From Nitrospira sp. CR1.3 (lineage in GTDB: Bacteria; Nitrospirota; Nitrospiria; Nitrospirales; Nitrospiraceae), in contig WIAH01000001.1 in assembly GCA_014055525.1 (NCBI GenBank), positions 62,001 to 126,000 on the forward strand: a stretch of DNA of 64,000 nucleotides, given 5' to 3'. This document shows positions 17,174 through 25,916 of the stretch, in pieces (position 1 is the first letter of the stretch; the number at the start of each line of letters is the position of its first letter). The notes under the pieces were generated by a model. It worked only from the letters and a program-made list of their open reading frames with translations. It was not told the origin of the DNA and did not search any database. Made by a program: the position numbers and the translations under genes.

Positions 17174-17590
17174 TCAGGACCGCACAACTCGAAGACCACT
17201 GGCACGCGCGGCTGTTGCCAACGCCTCGTCGTGAGTGGCCACGGCAAGATCGGACCCGACCCGATCCTTCCACAATAACGCTGTAGCGAGATGTATCGCG
17301 TCCAGCGTGCCAAGCGCCGTCGGCAACGGTTGTGAGGCTCGAGCCAACACGGGCCTCGTCAGCTCGACGACCTCCAGCGCGTCCATAAATCTGAACACAG
17401 CTTCGCGACGCGATGCCACCTCGTTATCATCTAGCCCCTCAGCCAACCGCAGTCGATCCAGGGTTCGCAGACACTCGACTTCGACGAGAACAGAAGCGAC
17501 ACCACGAGTGATCGATCGCCACTCTTTCAATGCATTCGCCTGGCCGAGGATGATCCGAAGCACCGCAGACGAATCCAGATAGGCAATCAC
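17174..17590 (-). CDS. PIN-domain toxin (VapC-like)
   Basis: A 138-residue PIN ribonuclease. Acidic active-site residues are visible: D6 in MIAYLDSSAVLR, a Glu in VEVECLR, D96 in LGTLDAIHLATAL and D115 region in VATHDEALATAA. The order matches VapC toxins that cleave tRNA or rRNA. Its ATG overlaps the antitoxin stop by four bases (17587-17590), the usual antitoxin-first coupling. It is convergent with otsA. Confidence 0.88.
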   Translation of the reverse strand: MIAYLDSSAVLRIILGQANALKEWRSITRGVASVLVEVECLRTLDRLRLAEGLDDNEVASRREAVFRFMDALEVVELTRPVLARASQPLPTALGTLDAIHLATALLWKDRVGSDLAVATHDEALATAARASGLRVVRS

Positions 17591-17850
17591 CGCTCGCCCT
17601 GACGTTCTTCGAGAAGGAGGGTGACAATATCACGGCGAAGTCGGAGAGGAGGAGGCAGCGATACTTGCCTGAGCGACTTGGCCCCAGGCAGGGGGCGGCG
17701 CACGGTCAACGAGGACGCGACGTCTTCGTAGGGAACAATGCGCGCAATCGGCGTGTTTCGATCCAGCACCGTGACGCTTCGTCCACTCCGCACCTTCCGA
17801 AGGTGCTCACTCAAACGGCTTTTTAGATCAGCAACCCGCACGCCATTCAT
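17587..17850 (-). CDS. Phd/YefM-type antitoxin
   Basis: An 87-residue antitoxin: N-terminal dimerising DNA-binding part (VRVADLKSRLSEHLRKVRSG, then VTVLDRNTPIARIVPY) and a C-terminal tail that would wrap the toxin. The start is set at the ATG 17850 because a promoter with -10 at 17857-17862 predicts transcription to begin almost exactly there, giving a leaderless message; ATG 17856 and GTG 17880 are alternatives in frame. Pairs with the PIN toxin at 17174. Confidence 0.82.
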   Translation of the reverse strand: MNGVRVADLKSRLSEHLRKVRSGRSVTVLDRNTPIARIVPYEDVASSLTVRRPLPGAKSLRQVSLPPPLRLRRDIVTLLLEERQGER

Positions 17851-17885
17851 AGTCATAATATAGTCAAAAATAGTCACCAAGGCAA
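17849..17885 (-). promoter_or_regulatory. Antitoxin promoter with three direct operator repeats
   Basis: On the minus strand TTGCCT (17880-17885), a 17-base spacer and TATATT (17857-17862) form a sigma-70 type promoter. Three exact TGACTAT heptamers (17870-17876, 17860-17866, 17849-17855) are spaced 10 and 11 bases apart, about one helical turn, across spacer, -10 and start codon. This is a likely binding site for autorepression by the antitoxin-toxin complex. Confidence 0.68.
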
Positions 17886-18322
17886 GAGCCCTGGTCGGAC
17901 GCCGTTAAAGATGATATGCCGCCGGGAGCGTTGGATAATATTCAGCCTGAAGAATGGGTGGCACCACCGAACAATGGTGGTATCACCCCTCGTTTCTGGA
18001 GGTTACGGTCCGAACGAGTTGTAGAGCTACGGGCCTTCGACGGCTGGTCCTTCTTGCTGTGCAGGACACTCACCCGCACCGTGCCGCTGCAGGAGGCTCC
18101 ATCCGTACTGGCTGCGGTGAGTGCTCGTAAGTGCGACAGCTGAGCGGCACGCAAGGTCTCCAGCAAAGGGAGTCAATGACACTAGAACCTTCAAAGGAAA
18201 GCCTTGACAAGGTTAAGGCCTATCAAGGTGTGCGCCAGAGCGCTCGCTTCCCTCGAAGGGGACGCGTCACCTTCACATTCCCCAGGTCGCGGGTTCACAA
18301 TTCTTCACAAACTGTGCAAATT
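17886..18322. other. Gap between antitoxin and tRNA, no gene seen
   Basis: About 440 bases without a credible gene. A perfect hairpin ACCACC-N7-GGTGGT lies at 17963-17981 and could stop transcription between the module and neighbouring sequence. Near 18286-18297 the string GGTCGCGGGTTC resembles the T-arm of a tRNA, but no matching acceptor or anticodon arm surrounds it. Confidence 0.45.
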
Positions 18323-18398
18323 TGGTGGAGGGCAGGGGAGTTGAACCCCCGACCCCTACGTTGCGAACGTAGTGCTCTCCCAACTGAGCTAGCCCCCC
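18323..18398 (-). tRNA. tRNA-Ala (anticodon CGC)
   Basis: A complete 76-base cloverleaf on the minus strand, with the CCA end encoded. Acceptor GGGGGGC pairs with GCCCTCC (one G-U), D-arm GCTC/GAGC, anticodon stem CTACG/CGTAG with loop TTCGCAA giving anticodon CGC (reads GCG, alanine), five-base variable loop, T-arm with TTCAACT loop. It lies between two toxin-antitoxin modules. Confidence 0.95.
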
Positions 18399-18443
18399 AC
18401 CGGTGGAATCGGCGACGCGAGCCGAGGATCCCGCAGGGTTCGT

Positions 18444-18524
18444 TGCACATCAATGTGCAGGCTGGATGCTGCGGTAGAAGAACGGGGAGGAAGAGGGCTC
18501 GCGTCCCCGACCAGCGCCATTATA
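18444..18524 (-). promoter_or_regulatory. Possible tRNA promoter and leader palindrome
   Basis: On the minus strand a perfect TATAAT (18519-18524) lies about 120 bases before the tRNA; the -35 position (TAGCGG) is poor. Between them is a 16-base palindrome, TGCACAT-CA-ATGTGCA (18444-18459). Their joint role in tRNA expression is a guess. Confidence 0.3.
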
Positions 18525-18642
18525 CACAAGCCCAGCTTCAGCCGCTACGGGAGATTGATGGGGCACGTTCAAGAGAACTGGCAACGCCCCGATACAGTGA
18601 CTGAGGTGACCGCGTGCTCACCGTGGTGACGGATGGTGGGGT

Positions 18643-19137
18643 TTACGAAACACTCTGCCGCAAGTCTTTGAGCAGTACGAAAAGATGGAACGGATCGCTG
18701 GGCGAGGGAATGAAATTGAAATGTCGGTAAAAACTTCCGGCGATATCGTCCTTGGCATGAACCACAAGCGCTCGAATTCCTGCAAGATCAGCGGCTTGAA
18801 GCGTTCTCAGCATGGCGTCTTTCAACAGCGCGGAGCCCGCTCCCCGTTTCTGCCACTGCTGGTCTACGGCCAGTCTCGCAAGGAGCATGATAGGAATGGA
18901 ATGCTTCGCTAGCCCCTTCTTCACCCGCTCGGGAGCCTCCTCTTGTTCCACCGATCCCACCGCGAGAGCGTAGTAGCCAACGACGGTTTGATCAACCAGC
19001 CCCACATATGTTTGTGATCCTCCGCTGTGTTGACTCTGTAAGGCGTGCTGTTGGAGGAAGCGATTTAGGTCTTCTCTCCCACAATCGAACGCATCAACGG
19101 CATGATCCCGTCGAAGCTTTTCAATGTGCCGAATCAA
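18643..19137 (-). CDS. GNAT acetyltransferase toxin (TacT-like)
   Basis: A 164-residue GNAT protein. The N-terminus DAFDCGREDLNRFL is the hallmark of the TacT/AtaT group, the acetyl-CoA loop is the Q-x-x-G-x-G/A-type QKRGAGSALL, and a conserved FYRHFNF motif closes the fold. By family knowledge such toxins acetylate the amino acid on charged tRNA and stop translation. The ATG overlaps the antitoxin stop (19134-19137). A tRNA gene lies next door, but no functional tie is shown. Confidence 0.88.
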   Translation of the reverse strand: MIRHIEKLRRDHAVDAFDCGREDLNRFLQQHALQSQHSGGSQTYVGLVDQTVVGYYALAVGSVEQEEAPERVKKGLAKHSIPIMLLARLAVDQQWQKRGAGSALLKDAMLRTLQAADLAGIRALVVHAKDDIAGSFYRHFNFIPSPSDPFHLFVLLKDLRQSVS

Positions 19138-19436
19138 CGGCTTTCTGTGGTGCCGGGGTCCGAGTCAAAGAAACCGGGTTCAGTTAACAGACGCCGCATG
19201 CGCGGGAGAGGGTGGGTTGGGGCATCGAGCGCAGCAACAAAAGCATCCCAGTTTGGTTTATTCAGAACGAATGTATGCCGATCGGCCAACGTTTCATCGG
19301 CACGGGACAAGGCGCTCTCAACGACAAAGTCGGTCAAGGAACGGTTGGCAGCAGACGCGGCGACTTGCAATCTCCGTTTCGTCGTGGCACTCAACCGGAG
19401 ATCAAGTTTTTCAGTACGAAGAGCGCGTGACGACAT
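19134..19436 (-). CDS. DUF1778 antitoxin (TacA-like)
   Basis: A 100-residue ribbon-helix-helix antitoxin: KLDLRLSATTKRRLQVAA then RSLTDFVVESALSRADETL is the DUF1778 DNA-binding part, and the C-terminal half (FVLNKPNWDAFVAALDAP) carries the F-x-L-x-x-x-x-W-x-x-F toxin-neutralising motif. It precedes and overlaps the GNAT toxin. The promoter at 19462-19490 with its palindrome explains autoregulation. Confidence 0.9.
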   Translation of the reverse strand: MSSRALRTEKLDLRLSATTKRRLQVAASAANRSLTDFVVESALSRADETLADRHTFVLNKPNWDAFVAALDAPTHPLPRMRRLLTEPGFFDSDPGTTESR

Positions 19437-19461
19437 AATGCACCATGTGAACTAGAGGTCC

Positions 19462-19496
19462 AAAATAACTGACAAATTTTCTATTGTCAAGACAAT
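19462..19496 (-). promoter_or_regulatory. TacA-type promoter and operator
   Basis: On the minus strand TTGACA (19485-19490), 17 bases, TATTTT (19462-19467). The -35 box lies inside the 14-base palindrome ATTGTC-AA-GACAAT (19483-19496), and a further TTGTCA half-site lies in the spacer. The surrounding 90 bases are much more A+T-rich than the rest of the window. Confidence 0.72.
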
Positions 19497-19536
19497 GTAT
19501 TGACATATTTTTAATTTATAATCAATGCCTTATGAT

Positions 19537-20211
19537 TTATGAAGCACTAACGAGCGCGGCTCCAAGCGGTTTTCCCCCGTCGATGAAGACCCGCCTCCCC
19601 TCCACTCGCAATCGCCCTTCAGCATAGAGCTGCACCGCTCGCGGGTAAATTTTGTGTTCCTGCTCGAGAATTCGCGCCGCTAAGGTCTCCGGCGTATCGC
19701 CATCCAGGATTGGCACCGCCGCCTGCAAGATGATCGGCCCTTCGTCGACTCCTTCCGTGACGAAATGAACGGTGCAGCCGGCGAGCTTGCATCCCCATTC
19801 GATGGCTTTCTTTTGCACTTCCAATCCCGGAAATGACGGGAGCAGGGATGGATGAATATTCATCATCCGATTCACATAGGAGTTGATGAAGACCGCTGTG
19901 ACGATCTTCATGTAGCCGGCCAGCAAGACCAGCTCCGCATCATGTTTGCTCAAGACCTCGAGCAGGGCCTGATCATAAGCTTCCCGACTGTCCGGACGAC
20001 CGGCAAAGGGCTTGGGATCGACAAAGATATCCGGCGCTCCATGGTTCCTGGCTCTTTCCAGCGCAACAGCGTCTTTCTTGTTGCTGATGACCGCAACGAT
20101 CCTCGCCTGGAGCTGACCTGCTTCAATGGCATCGATGATGGCCTGGAGATTCGATCCGCGACCGGAGGCCAAAACGGCCACGCGCAGTGGAGTCGCGCGT
20201 TTAGTTGACAT
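19537..20211 (-). CDS. purN: Phosphoribosylglycinamide formyltransferase
   Basis: A 224-residue PurN that transfers the formyl group of 10-formyl-tetrahydrofolate to GAR, the third step of purine synthesis. Visible signatures are [14 protein letters not shown] (phosphate loop), [12 protein letters not shown], and the catalytic Asn-x-His region [13 protein letters not shown] with the downstream [14 protein letters not shown]. Length is normal, with a slightly long C-terminus. It overlaps the end of purM by 11 bases, so purM-purN is an operon on the minus strand. Confidence 0.96.
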   Translation of the reverse strand: MSTKRATPLRVAVLASGRGSNLQAIIDAIEAGQLQARIVAVISNKKDAVALERARNHGAPDIFVDPKPFAGRPDSREAYDQALLEVLSKHDAELVLLAGYMKIVTAVFINSYVNRMMNIHPSLLPSFPGLEVQKKAIEWGCKLAGCTVHFVTEGVDEGPIILQAAVPILDGDTPETLAARILEQEHKIYPRAVQLYAEGRLRVEGRRVFIDGGKPLGAALVSAS

Positions 20212-21238
20212 ACTCCACCTCGGGCTTCCCGGCAGCCGCCGACACCATCTCGCCGATTATCCAGCCTCGATCGCCGAGCGATGCGGCTCTTGCCAGCAAG
20301 GCTGCTGCTGAATTGGCCGAGACGACGAGAATGAGCCCGATTCCCATGTTGAAGACGCGGTACATTTCTTCGCGATCAATCTGACCGAGTCGTCTCAGCG
20401 CTTCGAATACGGGCGGGACGGGCCAAGTCTTGCGGTCGATCCTGGCACGGACTCCTTCCGGAAATACCCGCGGCAGATTCTCGGTGATGCCACCGCCGGT
20501 AATGTGGGTAATACCCTTGACGGGAAACTCCTGCGCGAGCGCGAGAATCTGCTTGGCGTAAATTCTCGTGGGAGTGAGCAGCACCTCGCCGAGCGAGCGA
20601 TCGAAATCTGGCAATCGGCTGGTTACGGTCAGTTTCGCTTTGTCGAAGAACACGCGGCGCGCAAGCGAGTACCCGTTGCTGTGCAGTCCGGTGGATGCCA
20701 ATCCGACAATGGCGTCGCCCGGTCGGATGGACGTTCCGTCGATGATCTTCGGTTTATCGACCACCCCCACCGCGAACCCGGCCAAGTCGTACTCGCCATC
20801 CGGATAAAAAGACGGCATCTCGGCCGTTTCGCCGCCGATCAGGGCACAGCCAGCCTGTCGGCAGCCATCTGCGATCCCCGCCACCACTTCCCGGGCCTTC
20901 GGCACCGCGAGCTTGCCCGTAGCGAAGTAATCCAGAAAAAACAGCGGCTCTGCGCCGCTCACCGCAATATCGTTCACGCACATCGCCACCAGGTCGATGC
21001 CCACCGTGTCATGCTTGTCCATCAGGAACGCGATCTTCAGTTTCGTCCCGACACCGTCGGTCCCCGACACCAAGACCGGATCTTCATACTTTTTTGCGTG
21101 CAGGCGGAAGAGGCCGCCGAATCCTCCGAGGTCCGTCAGCACTTCGGGACGAAAGGTCGAGCGAACCAACGGCTTGATGCGGTCGACGAATTCATCGCCG
21201 GCATCGATATCGACCCCGGCATCGCGGTAGGTGGTCAT
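20201..21238 (-). CDS. purM: Phosphoribosylformylglycinamidine cyclo-ligase
   Basis: A 345-residue AIR synthetase that closes the imidazole ring of FGAM using ATP (fifth purine step). Signatures: [24 protein letters not shown] (ATP/substrate loop), [36 protein letters not shown] and the late [18 protein letters not shown]. Full length for the family. It is translated from a start 65 bases beyond the repeat element that separates it from the upstream regulator gene, and it is followed by overlapping purN. Confidence 0.97.
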   Translation of the reverse strand: MTTYRDAGVDIDAGDEFVDRIKPLVRSTFRPEVLTDLGGFGGLFRLHAKKYEDPVLVSGTDGVGTKLKIAFLMDKHDTVGIDLVAMCVNDIAVSGAEPLFFLDYFATGKLAVPKAREVVAGIADGCRQAGCALIGGETAEMPSFYPDGEYDLAGFAVGVVDKPKIIDGTSIRPGDAIVGLASTGLHSNGYSLARRVFFDKAKLTVTSRLPDFDRSLGEVLLTPTRIYAKQILALAQEFPVKGITHITGGGITENLPRVFPEGVRARIDRKTWPVPPVFEALRRLGQIDREEMYRVFNMGIGLILVVSANSAAALLARAASLGDRGWIIGEMVSAAAGKPEVEYVN

Positions 21239-21302
21239 AAGAAGGATGGCATCTTAGCGAGGCAACGCATGGGGGTCAACGTGGTCTGTAGAATTTCTGC
21301 GG

Positions 21303-21465
21303 GCTGCTCAAAAGGGTTTCCAACGAGGCCGCAAGGAGCGAGGCCCCCGAGGCGTACGCAGGCAGGGTACATTGAGGGGGATGAGCGACTGAGAACGAAC
21401 CTGGGAATGGTCGCGCCTCGACGCGCCAGGGCTGGGCGGCTGAGAAGAACGCCCTTTTCAGCAGC
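21303..21465. repeat. Palindromic interspersed repeat, copy 1
   Basis: A 163-bp element with inverted ends GCTGCTCAAAAGGG (21303-21316) and CCCTTTTCAGCAGC (21452-21465), 13 of 14 complementary. Internal words CAACGAGGCCGCA, GAGGCGTACG and GAGAACGAAC recur in the copy at 53865-53988. Its right end is five bases from the stop of the minus-strand sigma-54 regulator, so it may act as its terminator. Confidence 0.8.
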
Positions 21466-21469
21466 TCGA

Positions 21470-22879
21470 TCAGCCTTCCGGCCTCATTTCGACGTCCAAG
21501 AGCTTGATCTTTCGATGGAGGTGACTTCGTTCAATCTTCAATTCCTCGGCCGTACGCGAGATGTTCCAGTGATGCTCGCGTAGCTTGCGGCCGATGTATT
21601 CCTTCTCGAACGCGTTGCGGGCGTCGCGGAGCGAGTCGAACGGCTGCGTGAACAACGGGCTCGTGGCGGGAGCCGCCGACGGTCCAGTCACGGCCTGTGC
21701 CGCAGAACCGGATGGGCGAACCTGGAGGGCTAGATTCGCCTGTGCGGTGTCGATAGCAGGTCCCGGCACCATGATCATGAGCCGTTCGACCAGATTGCCC
21801 AGTTCACGAATATTTCCCGGCCACTCATATTGCTGAAAGACGTTCATCGCTTCCGGCGTAATTTCCTTCATCCGCAACCCCTGCTCCTCCGCGTGCAGTT
21901 TCAAGAAATGCCGCATGAGCAATGGAATGTCTTCGCGCCGCTCACGGAGAGGCGGCACCACGACCGGTACCACATTCAACCGATAGTACAAGTCTTCCCG
22001 AAAGGCGCCTTTCTCGATTTCCTTCAGAAGATCTTTATTGGAGGCGGCGAGGACGCGCACATCGACTTTCATCAGCTTCGTTCCGCCGACGCGCGTGAAT
22101 TGCTGCTCTTGGAGCGCGCGCAGGACTTTCGCTTGCGTGCTCAGACTCATGTCCCCGATTTCGTCCAGGAACAACGTCCCGCCGTCCGCCTGCTCGAACT
22201 GTCCGCGTTTCATCGACGTCGCGCCGCTGAACGAACCCTTTTCGTGACCGAAGAGCTCGCTTTCGATCAGGGTCTCCGGAATCGCGGCGCAGTTCACGGC
22301 GACGAACGGCTGGGCGGCTCTGGCGCTGTGCTGATGGATTGCGCGGGCCACCAGTTCTTTTCCTGTTCCGTTCTCCCCTCCGATCAGCACACGGCTGTTC
22401 GTGGGCCCTGCCGTTTCGATCAACTGACGCAACTGCTGCATGGCCGGTGAATGCCCCACCAGTTCGAACTTCCGCTGCACCTTGGTGCGCAGCGATCGGT
22501 TTTCCTGCTCCAAACGGTATTGGTCGAGCGCATGCTTCACACGGAGCGTGACGTTTTCGAGCGACAACGGTTTCTCAATGTAATCGTACGCGCCGAGTTT
22601 GATCGCCTTCACCGCCGTCTCGATCGAGCCGTGTCCCGACATCATCATCACCTGAGCGGTCGGCACCAACTCGCGGATCCGCTTCAGGGTTTCCAACCCG
22701 TCCATTTCAGGCATCCAGATATCCAGCAGCATCAAATCGGGAGGATCCGTCGTATAGATTCTCAACGCTTCCGCGCCGTTCTTTGCCGCGGCCACCTCGT
22801 ATCCTTCATCGAGCAGGATGCTGCTCAGCGAAGAGAGAATGGCTTCTTCATCATCGACGACCAGAATGGAGGCTGACAT
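21470..22879 (-). CDS. Sigma-54 response regulator (NtrX/NtrC-like)
   Basis: A 469-residue enhancer-binding protein. Receiver with acceptor D53 (LMLLDIWMPEMDG), AAA+ domain with Walker A GENGTGKE at 168-175, Walker B GTLFLDEIGD, and Fis-type C-terminus ending SRTAEELKIERSHLHRKIKLL. The sigma-54 contact loop reads GSFSGA (215-220) instead of GAFTGA. The start at 22879 has GAGAGGGG upstream; the frame extends 11 codons further. It follows the NtrY-like kinase on the same strand, 95 bases apart across a hairpin spacer. Confidence 0.94.
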   Translation of the reverse strand: MSASILVVDDEEAILSSLSSILLDEGYEVAAAKNGAEALRIYTTDPPDLMLLDIWMPEMDGLETLKRIRELVPTAQVMMMSGHGSIETAVKAIKLGAYDYIEKPLSLENVTLRVKHALDQYRLEQENRSLRTKVQRKFELVGHSPAMQQLRQLIETAGPTNSRVLIGGENGTGKELVARAIHQHSARAAQPFVAVNCAAIPETLIESELFGHEKGSFSGATSMKRGQFEQADGGTLFLDEIGDMSLSTQAKVLRALQEQQFTRVGGTKLMKVDVRVLAASNKDLLKEIEKGAFREDLYYRLNVVPVVVPPLRERREDIPLLMRHFLKLHAEEQGLRMKEITPEAMNVFQQYEWPGNIRELGNLVERLMIMVPGPAIDTAQANLALQVRPSGSAAQAVTGPSAAPATSPLFTQPFDSLRDARNAFEKEYIGRKLREHHWNISRTAEELKIERSHLHRKIKLLDVEMRPEG

Positions 22880-22906
22880 CAATACCCCTCTCTCAGACAC
22901 ATCAAT

Positions 22907-22968
22907 CGTCAACCGTCATTCGTCCGATAAAGCGAGGCGTCTGGCCGCTTGACGGATGACGCATGACG
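22907..22968. repeat. Hairpin spacer of degenerate CGTCANN heptads
   Basis: Left arm 22907-22924 (CGTCAACCGTCATTCGTC) is complementary to right arm 22951-22968 at 15 of 18 positions. The arms are built of CGTCANN-type heptads. It fills the spacer between the kinase and regulator genes. Confidence 0.75.
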
Positions 22969-22974
22969 TCCAAA

Positions 22975-25326
22975 TCATACCGGCAACTCAAACGTAAAGA
23001 CCGCCCCTTTCGGCTGGTTGTTTCCGGCCTGGATGTGCCCTTCATGGTCCGTAATGATCCGCCGCACGATGGCCAATCCGAGGCCGGTTCCGGTTTTCTT
23101 CCTCGTGAAGTACGGCACAAACAATTTTTCCTGATCTTCCGGGGCGATCCCGGTGCCTTCGTCCGCGATCGTCACCACGGCCCGCCGGCGCTTCGTATCG
23201 TACTGCGTGGTCAGCCATACCCGCCCTTTCTGATTCATCGCCTGGATGGAATTGTCGAGCAGATTCACCAGCACGCGCTTAATCTGTTCCCAGTCGAATT
23301 TCAGAGAAGGGAGATCCTCATCCAGCGAGACAATGAGCTCGATATCCTTGTGAGCGCCCTGATAGAGAGCCGTCACTTCGTTGATGACATCGTGCAGCGA
23401 CTGTTGCACCAGCTGGGGAGCCGGCAGCCTGGCGAATTTGGAGAACTCGTCGACCATATGTTTCAGGCTGGTGACTTCATTGACGATGACGTTCGTCGAT
23501 TCATCGAAGACGCGCTCGAAGTCCGACGCCTTCTCGAAAAACTTCTTCCGCATGCGCTGAGCCGACAGCTGAATCGGCGTCAGCGGGTTCTTGATTTCAT
23601 GGGCCACCCGTCTCGCCACCTCCTGCCAGGCCGCCACCTTCTGCGCTTTCAGCAACTCGGTGAGATCCTCGAATACCAGGACGATGCCGAGGTCCTGGTT
23701 CATTTCGTCTTTCATCCTCGAGCCATGGAGCGCGATCGTCAGGAATTTGCCTTCGACCTCGACCGTTCCGTCCATCGTCAGATCGTCGCGCTGGTCCAGG
23801 AGCATGCGGTCGTAGAGGGTCTGGAACAGCGTGAGGCCGAATTCCTTGAATACGTCGTTCGCCGAGCGGCCGTGGAATCGATCGGCCGACAAGCCCAGAA
23901 TCCGTTCTCCCGACGGATTGAAGTTCGTGATCGCTCCGTTCCTGTCGATCGACAGGAGCCCCGCCGCGATCGTCGCGACCACCGTTTCGATGTAGGCGCG
24001 GCGCCGGTCGAGCTCGAGGTTATTCTGGCGCAGCGAGACGTTGGCGGCTTCGATGGCGGACTTGCCGCTTTGGAGGTCCGTCGTCATGCGGTTGAAGGAC
24101 TCGATGAGTGTACCGATTTCATCGGTCGCCTTGGCATCGATGCGAACCGAGAGATCCCCCTGCGCGATGGCTTCCGTCGCCTCGGCCAATCGTTGAATCG
24201 GCACGGTAATGCTCCGCGCCACGTAGAAGCCGAACCAGGTCGCGCCGAAGAGGATCAAGATCGTGATCACCGCCACAAAGAGATAGGCGCCGGCCTTGAT
24301 CGGATTTTTCATCGCCTTGATCTGCTTATACTCTTCGTACTGGCGGCCGATCCCGTCCATTTTCGCCAGGAGCGATTCAGGCACATAGGCATCGACGAGC
24401 ACGACCCCGCCGACCTCCCCGCCGCGACCGCTCGCGGCGATGGGAGCTGCGGCGCGGACCAGTCGTCCGGTCTGCGCCTCCTGCACGGTATTGGCTTCCT
24501 GTTTGCTGTTGATCGCCTGCAACACCAACTGCCCCACCGGCAGGTCCAAGACGCCGGGCGGCACTTCCGGATCAAGCGACTTTGTAAGCGTCTCCATCTT
24601 GGCTGAATAGACCTCGATGCCCGCCACCCCGAACTCCACCCGTTTGCGCGTCATGGCCGAGATCAGGATATCCCGCTGAGCCGGCAGCAGGAGATCTTCG
24701 CGAAAAATCTCGTGACTAATTGCCCGCGCGCTGTTGACCGCCAGGGTGATGTGTCCGGCATGCTGCATCCGGGCCACTTCATACGAGTCGCGCATCACTC
24801 GTTCGATCTGATCACTGAACCACACATCCACGGCTTTATTGACCAGCCCGCTGGCCACCATGGCGAGAAGCATCGTCGGAATCAAAGAAAAGCCGATAAA
24901 CGCCGCCACCAGCTTGGTGCGAAATCCTGAACCGATGAGTCGATGACGCCGCTCAAAATAGGCCTTGATGAGGTTGCGGGAAAGGAGCAGGAGCAGGACC
25001 ACCGCCCCGATCAAGTCGAGGTTGATCAACAACAGCACGAGGGCATAACTGGTCGTCGGGATGAATGAATCGCTGTCCTCGCCGCCCGGCACCACGACTT
25101 GCGTATAGTAGAAAGTCAGCGCGAGGCAGCAGATGAGCAGGAGGAACACGATCCGCACCGGACGCAGATGACGTTTCCGCCTCTCCGGTTCCGGATTTGA
25201 CTGCCGCTGTCCCGGCGGGTGAAGGGAGTCGAATTCCGGAACCCGGTCTCCGATTGCCGAACGGCGCTCGGGAAGATTCCAAGCCGGCGCCCTGGTCTCC
25301 TTCTGGAGGTCACTCACCGCCGACAT
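22975..25326 (-). CDS. NtrY-like membrane sensor histidine kinase
   Basis: A 783-residue kinase. Membrane segments at about 57-76, 92-117 and 138-162 precede a periplasmic sensor region (about 165-340), a further membrane segment (344-368), HAMP (370-425), PAS (about 440-560), HisKA with VARRVAHEIKNPLTPIQL and phospho-His H576, then HATPase_c (DEGTGIAPED, GTGLGLAI). The HEIKNPLTPI box and multi-membrane N-terminus are the NtrY pattern. By family knowledge NtrY/NtrX pairs respond to nitrogen or redox state; here the cognate regulator follows directly, so pairing is likely but the signal is unknown. Confidence 0.94.
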   Translation of the reverse strand: MSAVSDLQKETRAPAWNLPERRSAIGDRVPEFDSLHPPGQRQSNPEPERRKRHLRPVRIVFLLLICCLALTFYYTQVVVPGGEDSDSFIPTTSYALVLLLINLDLIGAVVLLLLLSRNLIKAYFERRHRLIGSGFRTKLVAAFIGFSLIPTMLLAMVASGLVNKAVDVWFSDQIERVMRDSYEVARMQHAGHITLAVNSARAISHEIFREDLLLPAQRDILISAMTRKRVEFGVAGIEVYSAKMETLTKSLDPEVPPGVLDLPVGQLVLQAINSKQEANTVQEAQTGRLVRAAAPIAASGRGGEVGGVVLVDAYVPESLLAKMDGIGRQYEEYKQIKAMKNPIKAGAYLFVAVITILILFGATWFGFYVARSITVPIQRLAEATEAIAQGDLSVRIDAKATDEIGTLIESFNRMTTDLQSGKSAIEAANVSLRQNNLELDRRRAYIETVVATIAAGLLSIDRNGAITNFNPSGERILGLSADRFHGRSANDVFKEFGLTLFQTLYDRMLLDQRDDLTMDGTVEVEGKFLTIALHGSRMKDEMNQDLGIVLVFEDLTELLKAQKVAAWQEVARRVAHEIKNPLTPIQLSAQRMRKKFFEKASDFERVFDESTNVIVNEVTSLKHMVDEFSKFARLPAPQLVQQSLHDVINEVTALYQGAHKDIELIVSLDEDLPSLKFDWEQIKRVLVNLLDNSIQAMNQKGRVWLTTQYDTKRRRAVVTIADEGTGIAPEDQEKLFVPYFTRKKTGTGLGLAIVRRIITDHEGHIQAGNNQPKGAVFTFELPV

Positions 25327-25431
25327 CCCTTCCGATTGGGTTTCCTCGATAGCGGGCGAAGACTATCCACTATAACGGATTCTTGCTCGCGGCTCAAAAC
25401 GTCGCGGGGCCGGCTCTGCCGGTGCGGCGGG

Positions 25432-25824
25432 CTACTTTCCGGTGGTCAGGCTCACATACTTCATGCGCAGGGCATAGAGCATGTCCCGCAACACCGCCTG
25501 TTCTTCGGTTGTGAGATTACCTGCGGTCTTCTGCTCCAGAATCGACAAGAGATCGATGATTTCCTTTGCCTGCGGCAAGTTGACGGGCATGGAGGGCTGT
25601 TGCGGGTCCAATTGCTCCCCCATCAGCATCAGCGAAGAACTACCGAGCGAGATCACGAACGAAGCAAAGGTAACAGGCATGCCGGAGGCCTCTGCCGATC
25701 CCGAGGATGCGGCGGACGCCGACTCCTGCGCAGGCGGCGGTGAAGGAGGCCCTGAGGGCTTGTCCGTCGCGCCGGCACCCCGGCGATCCCGAACGACGAA
25801 TCCTTCATCTTTCTCTGCACCCAC
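25432..25824 (-). CDS. DUF1844 domain protein
   Basis: A 130-residue protein. The start is set at GTG 25824, five bases after GGAGG, which gives the usual family beginning (EKDEGFVVRDRRG); an upstream extension lacks support. A Pro/Ser/Ala-rich linker leads into the DUF1844 core FASFVISLGSSSLMLMGEQ and the helical end AKEIIDLLSILEQKT ... LYALRMKYV. The family is conserved across diverse bacteria but has no proven function. It is divergent from mazG, starts 93 bases apart. Confidence 0.87.
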   Translation of the reverse strand: MGAEKDEGFVVRDRRGAGATDKPSGPPSPPPAQESASAASSGSAEASGMPVTFASFVISLGSSSLMLMGEQLDPQQPSMPVNLPQAKEIIDLLSILEQKTAGNLTTEEQAVLRDMLYALRMKYVSLTTGK

Positions 25825-25916
25825 AGACTCCTCCCTGCTCGGGCGGTACCCTATCATAGGAGTATAGGCCTCGCAAGGCGCGCCTGATCGTTGAAGCGAG
25901 GCGGGAACCAGGTATA

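Noticed and set aside
18240-18310. tRNA fragment or attachment site near the tRNA-Ala gene
   Set aside because: Only a T-arm-like GGTCGCGGGTTC is present, without other arms, and no repeat of the tRNA 3' end was found to mark an integration.
20504-21583. 359-codon plus-strand frame across purM and the repeat
   Set aside because: Covers purM antisense and repeat sequence; no motif.
22963-24606. 547-codon plus-strand frame opposite the NtrY-like kinase
   Set aside because: His/Arg/Asp-rich antisense translation of a gene with clear kinase motifs; typical of high-G+C shadow frames.
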